NCBI GenBank assembly: GCA_020633825.1
Contig: JACKCV010000003.1
Coordinates: forward strand, 310,001 to 374,000
Source: Fibrobacteria bacterium
GTDB taxonomy: Bacteria > Fibrobacterota > Fibrobacteria > UBA5070
Length of the DNA stretch: 64,000 nucleotides
Direction of reading: 5' to 3'
Position 1 is the first letter of the stretch. Each line of letters begins with the position of its first letter. Positions 7,281 through 14,913 of the stretch are shown here, piece by piece. The notes under the pieces are model-generated. The model saw nothing but the letters and a program-made list of their open reading frames with translations. It was not told where the DNA came from and did no database searches. The position numbers and the translations under genes are program-made.

Positions 7281-9630
7281 CAAACGCATCGTCCCAAAGG
7301 CTCGCCGGGGAATGTCGACGATGATGATCGCTCTGGGAGTGATCCTCATCGTGTCCGCCCTGGGAGTGACGTCCCTCACCCTGGCCTCCAAGGATGTGGG
7401 GCTTTCCGGATCGACCCTGGATGTGAAGACCTCGGAGGAAGCCGCCCTGGGGGGGCTGCGGGAAGTCCTCGGCCGCATGGAGGCCCACCCGGTCGGAACG
7501 GTGGCCCAGTTGCAGAACTTCGTCAACGACACCTCCACCTCCAATCCCCGGCAATGGTTCATCCCCTCCGGGGACTCCATGCTCCTGGTGGCCAACGAAC
7601 CATCCGACATCACCCTCGGTGGAACCACCAACACCTGGAAGGCCCGATTGCTGGGCATCAATCTCGGGGGCGCCCAGGGTACCACGTCCGATCGCGGCGT
7701 GGAACTCTCCATCGTGGTCGACGGCAAGGGCCGCAACGGCTCCCGCAGGAGGGTCGTGGGCACCTACCGCATGCGGGGACTCTCGGTCCCCACCAATGTC
7801 ACGGCTCCCGGGACCACCGACACCTACGCGCTCTACATCAACGGTTCGATGGGATCCACGACGCTCGCCATCAACATCACCGGAGACGTGTACGTGGGCG
7901 GATCCAACCATCTGCGCGCCTCCACCTCCATCACCATCAATGGGGGATTGCGCACATCGGGGGACTACAAGACCTCCGCCCCGGTCACGGTCAGTGGCAA
8001 ATCCTACATCGGGGGCTGCCTCGATCCGGAAGCTTCCGGCACCATGACATTCGGATCCGATCTGGGGGTGGGGAACGGCATCTGCAACGCCGCGGCTCCC
8101 ATCTTCGTCAACGGGAACTTCAACCTCTACGGCACCCAGATGAAGGGCTGGAACGCGGGCAACAACCTCACCGTGGGAGGCCAATTCTATGTCCGCGACA
8201 TGCTCTGGGACATCAAGAGCAAGACCATCGTCGGCGGGAGCGCCTACTACCCCAAGTCGTTCAACACTCCGTCCACGGGCATGACCATCGGCGGAAACCT
8301 GGAAGTCGCCAGCGCCAGCGCCGCCAACCTCGCAGGCCCCTTCCGCGTGGGCGGGACCGCAGCCTTCCGCAATACCGGCGGGGTGAACTCCACCGGCATC
8401 ACCACCATCGGAGGGGACGCCTACTTCGCCTCCCTCCTCAACCCCACGGGCGACTCCCTGGGGATCGGGGGGAGCGCCTGGATGGCCCGCAGCCTCTCCA
8501 ACATCCCCAGCATCCTCTCCATCGGGAACAAACCCGGGATCACCGTGGGCGGCGATGTGCGCGTCGACGCGCCGAGCACGGCCCTGGCCCGCATGGAGGG
8601 CTACCTCCAGGCCGGCGGGGAGTTCACCCACAACGGCCTGATCGCCGACAATTTCGGCAAGGTCGAAGACTTGGTGAAGGCCAAAGGGGGGAAGCCGGCA
8701 ATCCCTTATCCCCAATGGATCGCGCACGAGTGGTCGTACCAGAAACCGTCGTGCTTCACGGATTTCCTGCCTCGCGTCTCGGGGGTGACCCGCGCCGACA
8801 ACATCCCCTACAGCACGGGCAATTGCCGCACCACCTCCCTGGATGTCCTCACCACCCTCGCTCCGATCCAGACCCCCAAGGGATTGGCCCTGCCTGCGGG
8901 GAACAACATGGGGTACACCGTCCACGACACGTTGGTCGACCTCCTCGACAACCTCCCCGACACCATCTTGCTGGCCGGTCCCGTGGAGAGCCACATGAAG
9001 GATCTCTCCGACATCCTTCCGGCGATGGGCATCACCACCAAGAACCTCACCGGCGAGGACTACAACGACCTGTTCGAATACTTCTCCACCCATGGACTCC
9101 TGTACAACGGGTACATGGTGCTGCGGATCGACGAAAACATTTCCATGGACGCCACCGTCGGCGGACTGGAGCCCTTCAAAGGCAAAGCGTTGTTGGTGGT
9201 CGATGCGGCGATCAGCACCAATGCCACCAGCGGGGGCTGGCCTCCATCGCGGGACACCAGCAACCTCCAGGTGATCTTCCTGCGCAACAACGGCAGTCTC
9301 GGCAACTCCTTCGGAATCCCCAAGAATTCCCCCTACGCCTTCTGGGGGTACATCCACTACGAAGACCAGTGGTCGGGGAACCACGCCTGGAATCCAAACT
9401 CCGAGATGTACGGGTCGATCTACATGGCGGGGGCCAATTCCAGCGTCACCGGAAGCCCGAGCGAACTCACCCTCGAACGACGGGAATCGGTCTTCCAGGA
9501 CATCGGGAAGAACCTCAACATCATCTTCCCCAACGGTTCCGTTTCCTCGGGAGGGGTCAGCACCTCCTCCCGGAAATTGGTGCTCACCGAAACCTGGGTG
9601 CAATTCGACCTGATCTCCCTGGCTCGGTGA
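7270..9630 (+). CDS. PilX-like prepilin with beta-solenoid repeats, 786 aa
   Basis: N-terminus MASDKRIVPKARRG then MSTMMIALGVILIVSALGV is a PilX-type N-terminal membrane helix (Gly at -1, no Glu +5, as in PilX). Residues about 195-470 consist of a loosely repeated short motif of the type ITVGGDVxVxx (for example LTVGGQFYV, MTIGGNLEV, TTIGGDAYF, ITVGGDVRV), predicting a right-handed beta-solenoid like bactofilin-type polymers. The C-terminal third is not recognised; it includes LVVDAAI, VIFLRNNGSLG and a final ETWVQFDLISLAR strand. Such large PilX fusions probably sit at a pilus tip or cell surface. Third gene of the prepilin operon. Confidence 0.72.
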   Translation: MASDKRIVPKARRGMSTMMIALGVILIVSALGVTSLTLASKDVGLSGSTLDVKTSEEAALGGLREVLGRMEAHPVGTVAQLQNFVNDTSTSNPRQWFIPSGDSMLLVANEPSDITLGGTTNTWKARLLGINLGGAQGTTSDRGVELSIVVDGKGRNGSRRRVVGTYRMRGLSVPTNVTAPGTTDTYALYINGSMGSTTLAINITGDVYVGGSNHLRASTSITINGGLRTSGDYKTSAPVTVSGKSYIGGCLDPEASGTMTFGSDLGVGNGICNAAAPIFVNGNFNLYGTQMKGWNAGNNLTVGGQFYVRDMLWDIKSKTIVGGSAYYPKSFNTPSTGMTIGGNLEVASASAANLAGPFRVGGTAAFRNTGGVNSTGITTIGGDAYFASLLNPTGDSLGIGGSAWMARSLSNIPSILSIGNKPGITVGGDVRVDAPSTALARMEGYLQAGGEFTHNGLIADNFGKVEDLVKAKGGKPAIPYPQWIAHEWSYQKPSCFTDFLPRVSGVTRADNIPYSTGNCRTTSLDVLTTLAPIQTPKGLALPAGNNMGYTVHDTLVDLLDNLPDTILLAGPVESHMKDLSDILPAMGITTKNLTGEDYNDLFEYFSTHGLLYNGYMVLRIDENISMDATVGGLEPFKGKALLVVDAAISTNATSGGWPPSRDTSNLQVIFLRNNGSLGNSFGIPKNSPYAFWGYIHYEDQWSGNHAWNPNSEMYGSIYMAGANSSVTGSPSELTLERRESVFQDIGKNLNIIFPNGSVSSGGVSTSSRKLVLTETWVQFDLISLAR

Positions 9631-9635
9631 GCTTC

Positions 9636-9649
9636 GCCGCCTCGGCGGC
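9636..9649 (+). terminator. Short GC hairpin after the prepilin operon
   Basis: GCCGCC-TC-GGCGGC, 6-bp stem with 2-base loop, 5 bp after the stop codon. No T-run follows, so it may only protect the 3' end. Confidence 0.35.
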
Positions 9650-9764
9650 TCCAGCCCCGCGCTGCACTCCTCTCGTCGTGGCCAGAGCCGCGGACCATCC
9701 CCGGGTCGAGTGCGGTGCGGACTCGCCTCCTGCGAGGAACCGAGTCCACTTGTGGAAGAGGACC

Positions 9765-10098
9765 AAACCCGCTCGGGAGATGTGCCCGCTGGGTGAGGGA
9801 GCCAAACCCGCTCGAAAGATGTGCCCGCTGGTGGAGGACCAAGCCCGCTCGAGAGATGTGCCCGCTGGTGGAGGACCAAGCCCGCTCGAAAGATGTGCCC
9901 GCTGGTGGAGGGCCAAACCCGCTCGGGAGATGTGCTCGCTGGTGGAGGGCCAAACCCGCTCGGGAGATGTGCTCGCTGGTGGAGGGCCAAACCCGCTCGG
10001 GAGATGTGCTCGCTGGTGGAGGGCCAAACCCGCTCGGGAGATGTGCTCGCTGGTGGAGGGCCAAGCCTGCTTTAAAGCTGAGCCCGCTGGTTGAGGGA
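9765..10098. repeat. 37-bp tandem repeat array, 8 good copies plus degenerate ends
   Basis: Head-to-tail units of 37 bp: 9804-9840, 9841-9877, 9878-9914, 9915-9951, 9952-9988, 9989-10025 and 10026-10062, preceded by a 39-bp variant (9765-9803) and followed by a decayed copy (10063-10098). The consensus starts AAACCCGCTCGGGAGATGTG and ends CTCGCTGGTGGAGGGCC. Early copies carry GCCCGC, later ones GCTCGC, and copies 5-8 are nearly identical, indicating recent duplication. There are no unique spacers. The unit length is not a multiple of three and has no stop in most frames, producing meaningless long open frames on both strands. It lies in a 726-bp gene-free stretch (9631-10356) between the converging prepilin and rpsA operons. 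Confidence 0.9.
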
Positions 10099-10271
10099 AA
10101 TCGAAACCTGCGGGTCACACCGTGGAGGGTGGGCAGCATCCCCTTCGGTTCCCATCCATGGGAGCGCCAGGCGATCGGTCCGCCGAGGATGTGCTCTCTC
10201 CGCAGGTTTCGAGGACCTTGACCAGCGCGGCGCCATCGCAGATTTCGAGGGTCGATGCCGGCGAAGAAAAC

Positions 10272-10306
10272 AAAAAAGCCCCGTCGGGACGAATCCCGAC
10301 GGGGCT
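10272..10306 (-). terminator. Rho-independent terminator of rpsA
   Basis: On the minus strand AGCCCCGTCGGGA-TTCG-TCCCGACGGGGCT, a perfect 13-bp stem closed by a stable TTCG tetraloop, followed by TTTTTTG. About 50 bp past the rpsA stop. Confidence 0.93.
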
Positions 10307-10322
10307 GATGCATCTCGAACGT

Positions 10323-10347
10323 CCGCACCACCATGAGGGTGGTGCGG
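10323..10347 (-). other. Second 3' hairpin of rpsA transcript
   Basis: CCGCACCACC/GGTGGTGCGG, a perfect 10-bp stem with 5-base loop, between the rpsA stop and the true terminator. No T-run; probably protects the mRNA 3' end or aids termination. Confidence 0.6.
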
Positions 10348-10356
10348 AGGCGTGAC

Positions 10357-12090
10357 TTACTGGTTCTGCGCCTGCTGCGCGGCGCGGAAGACGTCGCCCA
10401 GGGTGGTGCGGTTGTCGTCGGCGGAACGAGTCTGCCCGACGTAGGCGCGCCAGTCGCTGGAGGAATCGATGCAGGACAGCGTGAGCTTGCGGCTCTCGAC
10501 GTCGTGCTCGACCACGGTGGCCTTGATCGACTGGCCGACGCGGAAGGACTCGGAAGGAACGCGGATGGGCTCCTCGGTGAGCTTGGAGAGGGGCACGAAT
10601 CCTTCGATGCCTTCCTCGAGCTCGAGGACCACGCCGCGGTCGAGAAGACGCACGATGGGGGACTCGACCTGCTTGCCGAGGGGGTACTTGTTGGGAACGA
10701 CCTTCCAGGGGTCTTCGCCCATGGCCTTGAGGGACAGGGAGATGCGACGCTTCTCCTTGTCGACCGACAGGACCATGCAAGTGACGGTGTCGCCCTTTTG
10801 GAGGACTTCGGAAGGATGGTTGACCTTCTTGGTCCAGCTCATGTCGGAGACGTGGATCAGGCCGTCGATGCCTTCCTTGATCTCGACGAACGCGCCGAAC
10901 GGAGCGAGGTTGCGCACCACACCGGTGATGACGGTGTTGATGGGCAGGTCGTTCTCGATGGTGGACCAGGGGTCCGGCTCGATCTGCTTGAGGCCCAGCG
11001 AGATCTTCTCCGACTCGGTGTCGATGCGGAGCACGACAGCCTCGACGGTGTCGCCGACCTTGACCACCTGGGAGGGGTGCTTGACGTGCTGGGTCCAGGA
11101 CATCTCGGAGATGTGGATGAGCCCTTCGACGCCCTGCTCCAGCTCCATGAAGGCGCCGTAGTCGGTGATCGAGACGATCTTGCCGCTGACGCGGCTCTGC
11201 TCGGGGTACTTGCTGGCCACGGTCTTCCAGGGGTGTTCCTGGAGCTGCTTGAGGCCGAGCGAGATGCGCTCCTTGCGATCGTTGAAATCGAGGACCTTGA
11301 CCGTGAGCTTCTGGCCGATGTGGACCATCTCGGAGGGGTGCTGGATGCGGCCCCAGGTCATGTCGGTGATGTGGAGCAGGCCGTCGACGCCGCCCAGATC
11401 GATGAACGCACCGAAGTCGGTGATGTTCTTGACGACACCGTCGCGGACCTGGCCGCGCTCGAGGGTGTCGATGATCTGGTCGCGCAGGCGGGAGCGCTCT
11501 TCCTCGAGCACGATGCGGCGGGACACCACGATGTTGCGGCGGCTCTTGTGCACCTTGATGACGCGGAAGCCCATGTTCTGGCCGATGAGGGCGTCCATGT
11601 CCGGGATCTGGCGCAGATCGATCTGCGAGCCGGGCAGGAAGGCTTCGATGCCGAACAGGTCGACCACGATGCCGCCCTTGATGCGACGCAGGAGGGTGCC
11701 CTCGACCACTTCGCCGGTCTCGTAGGCGTCGCGGATGCGCTCCCAGACCTTCATGAAGTCGGCACGCTGCTTGGACAGGATGATCTGGCCGTCGTCGCCT
11801 TCGATCTGCTCGATGTAGACGTCGACGTGGGCGCCCTTGACGAGCTCGTCGGGGTTCTTGAACTCGTGGCGGGGGATCACGCCCTCGGACTTGAACGAGA
11901 TGTCGACGATGACTTCGCTCTCGTTGTAGTCGAGGATGGTGCCGGCGACGATCTTGCCTTCCTCGACGCCTTCGAGGGTCGCGGAATAGGCGTTCAGAAG
12001 GGCCTCGGCCTCTTCCGGAGAGCGCGTGGAAACCTTGCCTTCGATCTCGAGGAGATCGGCTTCGGTGCCGTAAAGCAGCAGCTGGGACAT
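10357..12090 (-). CDS. rpsA: 30S ribosomal protein S1, six S1 domains, 577 aa
   Basis: Binds mRNA on the 30S subunit and helps start translation of structured messages. Starts MSQLLLYGTEAD with AGGAA 6 bases upstream. Six OB-fold S1 repeats run from about residue 45 to 540. Repeats 3-5 are the most typical, each with the pattern GVVKNITDFGAFIDLG, then GLLHITDMTW and HPSE, then RISLGLKQL. The last repeat is more degenerate (GVVLELEEGIEGFVPLSKL), as usual. The protein ends RAAQQAQNQ. It is downstream of cmk, the usual neighbour, but a histidine kinase gene lies between them; the 167-bp gap before rpsA contains a small CATCCC/GGGATG hairpin (12153-12170) and probably its own promoter. Confidence 0.95.
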   Translation of the reverse strand: MSQLLLYGTEADLLEIEGKVSTRSPEEAEALLNAYSATLEGVEEGKIVAGTILDYNESEVIVDISFKSEGVIPRHEFKNPDELVKGAHVDVYIEQIEGDDGQIILSKQRADFMKVWERIRDAYETGEVVEGTLLRRIKGGIVVDLFGIEAFLPGSQIDLRQIPDMDALIGQNMGFRVIKVHKSRRNIVVSRRIVLEEERSRLRDQIIDTLERGQVRDGVVKNITDFGAFIDLGGVDGLLHITDMTWGRIQHPSEMVHIGQKLTVKVLDFNDRKERISLGLKQLQEHPWKTVASKYPEQSRVSGKIVSITDYGAFMELEQGVEGLIHISEMSWTQHVKHPSQVVKVGDTVEAVVLRIDTESEKISLGLKQIEPDPWSTIENDLPINTVITGVVRNLAPFGAFVEIKEGIDGLIHVSDMSWTKKVNHPSEVLQKGDTVTCMVLSVDKEKRRISLSLKAMGEDPWKVVPNKYPLGKQVESPIVRLLDRGVVLELEEGIEGFVPLSKLTEEPIRVPSESFRVGQSIKATVVEHDVESRKLTLSCIDSSSDWRAYVGQTRSADDNRTTLGDVFRAAQQAQNQ

Positions 12091-12257
12091 GTAAGTTCCT
12101 GTTCTGGATGGCGCACTGGGCGTCGGCCATCTGGAGGCCTTCACCGGAACCACATCCCGGAATTGGGATGCGTGTGCTTTGGAGAGGCGGAAAACTAGAA
12201 AACCAGGAAGAATCCGGAAACACCCCTCCCCCCCTTTTTTCCGCTCCTTCCGGCCCT

Positions 12258-14111
12258 CTATTCGATGTCCCCGAAGTGGAACAGGAAGATCGCGCCTTCG
12301 TCCCCCTTGGAGACGGCGCGGATCCTTCCGCCGTGCAGCTCGAGAATCCGGCGACAGGTCGCCAGACCGATGCCGCTGCCTTCGAATTCCTCGGGGCGAT
12401 GCAGACGATGGAAGCTCTGGAACAGGGCGTCGATCTGGGTGGAATCGAACCCCACCCCGTTGTCTTCCACCACCAGCCACTGGTTTTCGTTCTTCCCGAA
12501 GCGGATCCGTGCCTCCTGGCGGGGACGGCTGTATTTCCAGGCGTTCTCCAGGAGATTCTGGACCACCACATGGGCCAGGTTCGCGTCGCACAAGGAGCTC
12601 AACTCGGGCTGGATTTCGAAGTCCACCTTCCGCGAGGGATCCTGCTTGGACAACTGCTCCGCGACGCCCTGGGCGATCTGGGACAGGTCGACGATGCGGC
12701 GCTCCACCGACATTTGCCCGGTGCGTGCCAGGGTCAGCAGGGAATCGATGAGATTCCCCAGGCGCGCCGCACCGGCGCGGATGCGTGCCAGCCACTGCAT
12801 TCCCTCCGCCGGAAGCAGCGCGGCGTAGTCCTCCTCCAAGGCCTGGGCGAAACCCTGCATCGCGCGCAGCGGAGCGCGCATGTCGTGGCTGGCCATGGCG
12901 GCGAAGGATTCCAGGTCGCGGATGGTCCTTTGCAGGTCTTCGGTGCGGGCCTGCACCCGGGCCTCCAGCGTGGCCCCCCATTCCCGCGCCTCCTTTTCCA
13001 GGGTGCTCAGGCGCATTTCCCGGCGGCGAGCTTCGTCGATGTCGCGTGCCACGCAATGGATTTCGAGAAGACGTCCATCCGGCTCGCGCAAGCCGCGGGC
13101 GATGGCATCGACCCAGACCTCCCTCCCCCGCTCCCCCCTCATGCGGAAGGCGGCCCGCGCGGAACTTTGGCCGCGTGCGATCTGCCGCAACATCCCCTCC
13201 ACCATGGGGATGTCGTCGGGGACCACGAACCTCGACCAGCGTTGGCCAACCGCATCACCTGCTGGCAATCCAGCGAAACCGTGGATGGAGTGGGAGACCC
13301 AGATCCAGACCTCGGAAGGGTCCATGCGCACCACGAGATCGGTGGAATGCTCCACCAAGGTGGCGAGCATGCTCCGCCCCACTTCCATCTCGTGACGGAT
13401 CCGCGCGGTTTCGAACAGGTCGTTCTGGAGCTTCATCCCCAGGATCAGAACCACGACTCCCATGGTCGGCTCGGTGACCCAAGGAAAGGGAAGGACCTGG
13501 ATGGTGATCACCGTATCGATGATCCCGGAACACAGCAGCAAGGCCGCGGTCGAGACGAACAGACCCGTTGAGCTCGAAGATCCCTCCCGCCAGACCTGGA
13601 ACGACTTCAGCAGCAGGTGGACGACGATCCCCAGGAACAGGATCGCCAACAGGGAGGAGCCGATCAAATTGCCGTCGGCGACCAGGACGGAGAATCTCTC
13701 CCCCCAGAAGAAATGGCGATGGTCGATGTCCCGCACATTCTGGTACACGAAGGTCCAGGGATCGGCGAGGCGCAGCACCGGCTCGGCAAGGAGGATTCCG
13801 ATCAGGACCTTTTCGAAACGCGAGTAGGAGGTCCCTCCGCCGAGCCCGCGCAGCACGCTGATCAGCGAGATGAAGAACAGAGGGGTCGCCAGGGTCTGGA
13901 CGCGCAGGACCTGGCGATACGTTTCCAGCTCGAGCGCATTGTAGAGAAGCGCCGTGCCCAGCACGTAGGCACCGCTGCCCAAGCCCAGAAGGGCATACCA
14001 AAGATGCTGCCGCTCCTCGCGGCGGCGCCACCAGAGTCTGCCGTGGACAAGAAAGGGAAGGAAACACGCCCCGGCGATCAGGAAAAGCAGGATGGAAAAC
14101 GGCCCCGTCAC
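12258..14111 (-). CDS. Membrane sensor histidine kinase with PAS domain, 617 aa
   Basis: Residues 1-230 hold seven to eight hydrophobic segments, a multi-pass sensor module. Residues about 245-360 look like a PAS/PAC pair (EHSTDLVVRMDPSEVWIW ... CVARDIDEARRREM), then a coiled coil. The HisKA box FAAMASHDMRAPLRAM gives the phospho-acceptor His at about 409. The HATPase domain (about 500-617) has N-box NLLENAWKYS, G1 VVEDNGVGFD, F-box FQSFHRLH and G2 GSGIGLATCRRI. Kinase type is the cyanobacterial phytochrome-like PAS-HisKA class. No response regulator is adjacent, so it is an orphan. It splits the usual cmk-rpsA pair. Signal unknown. Confidence 0.9.
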   Translation of the reverse strand: MTGPFSILLFLIAGACFLPFLVHGRLWWRRREERQHLWYALLGLGSGAYVLGTALLYNALELETYRQVLRVQTLATPLFFISLISVLRGLGGGTSYSRFEKVLIGILLAEPVLRLADPWTFVYQNVRDIDHRHFFWGERFSVLVADGNLIGSSLLAILFLGIVVHLLLKSFQVWREGSSSSTGLFVSTAALLLCSGIIDTVITIQVLPFPWVTEPTMGVVVLILGMKLQNDLFETARIRHEMEVGRSMLATLVEHSTDLVVRMDPSEVWIWVSHSIHGFAGLPAGDAVGQRWSRFVVPDDIPMVEGMLRQIARGQSSARAAFRMRGERGREVWVDAIARGLREPDGRLLEIHCVARDIDEARRREMRLSTLEKEAREWGATLEARVQARTEDLQRTIRDLESFAAMASHDMRAPLRAMQGFAQALEEDYAALLPAEGMQWLARIRAGAARLGNLIDSLLTLARTGQMSVERRIVDLSQIAQGVAEQLSKQDPSRKVDFEIQPELSSLCDANLAHVVVQNLLENAWKYSRPRQEARIRFGKNENQWLVVEDNGVGFDSTQIDALFQSFHRLHRPEEFEGSGIGLATCRRILELHGGRIRAVSKGDEGAIFLFHFGDIE

Positions 14112-14200
14112 GGAGCCCCCCTGGCGGGTGGGGTGGCAGGCATTCCCCTAGTGTACCGCTCGCTCGCTCCTCCGCCAAGAGGGGGGCGAGCTGGCAGCGG

Positions 14201-14869
14201 TCAGATGGAGGGCAGACCTTTTCGCACGTGATCCAGGATGATTTGGACCTGCTCCTGGAAGGTCACGGAAGACGTGTCGACGACCACGGCGTCGTCGGCC
14301 TTGCGCAACGGCCCCACGGCCCGGGTCGAATCGAGGCGGTCCCGTTCCACCAGATTGGCCAGCACCTCCGAGAAGTCGGCCGCATGGCCCATCGCCTTGA
14401 GCTCTTCGACACGTCTGTGGGCCCGGACTTCGGGTGCGCAATCCACGTAGAACTTGAACCGCGCGTCGGGGAACACGACGGTCCCGACATCCCGTCCGTC
14501 GAGGATGCACGAGCGTCCTTGGGCGTAGGCACGCTGGCGCGCCACCAGGGCGGTACGGACCGAAGCTACGGCGCAATCGGTGCTGACCCGCGCCGAGACC
14601 TCCGCCGATCGGATGTCCCGGCTCACGTCCCGACCGTCGAGGACCACCACTCCCAGGGAGGGAAACAGCAGTTCCATCCCGTCGGCCAGGCGGGCCAACG
14701 CATCCTCGTCCCCGGGCTTCACTCCGGCTTCCAGGCCCAGGAGCGAAAGCGACCGGTACATGGCCCCGGTGTCGAGATAGTCGATGCCCAGAAGCCGGGC
14801 GATCTCCTTGGCGGTGGAGGACTTCCCGGTCCCGGACGGCCCGTCGATGGCGATGGTGTAAGGCGACAT
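14201..14869 (-). CDS. cmk: Cytidylate kinase, 222 aa
   Basis: Phosphorylates CMP and dCMP using ATP. Walker A IAIDGPSGTGKSSTAKEIAR at residues about 6-25 is diagnostic, followed by YLDTGAMYRSL, the LDGRDVSRDIRS block, the second LDGRDVGTVVFPDA motif (substrate site) and KFYVDCAPEVRAHRRVEEL. Length is standard. GAGG with 6-base spacing precedes the ATG, 44 bp after the pheT stop, so it is likely read from the same transcript as pheST. Confidence 0.95.
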   Translation of the reverse strand: MSPYTIAIDGPSGTGKSSTAKEIARLLGIDYLDTGAMYRSLSLLGLEAGVKPGDEDALARLADGMELLFPSLGVVVLDGRDVSRDIRSAEVSARVSTDCAVASVRTALVARQRAYAQGRSCILDGRDVGTVVFPDARFKFYVDCAPEVRAHRRVEELKAMGHAADFSEVLANLVERDRLDSTRAVGPLRKADDAVVVDTSSVTFQEQVQIILDHVRKGLPSI

Positions 14870-14913
14870 GTCGGACCTCGATGGGGGGATCCCGGGAGAC
14901 ACCCGGGAGGGGT

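Noticed and set aside
7252..9990. 912-residue minus-strand frame opposite the PilX-like gene
   Set aside because: No start signal or domain; composition is that of a reverse reading of the prepilin gene and the repeats.
9765..10098. CRISPR array
   Set aside because: Units are directly adjacent without unique spacers, and there are no cas genes in the window.
9715..10221. Repeat-encoded protein of about 168 aa across the 37-bp array, and matching minus-strand frames
   Set aside because: The 37-bp unit is not a multiple of three and lacks stops, so long frames appear on both strands automatically; no SD and no conserved composition.
10333..12198. 621-residue plus-strand frame opposite rpsA
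   Set aside because: Asp/Val/Leu-rich antisense of S1 repeats; no family features.
12091..12257. Riboswitch or T-box in the rpsA leader
   Set aside because: Only a 6-bp hairpin is visible; no conserved T-box or riboswitch core.
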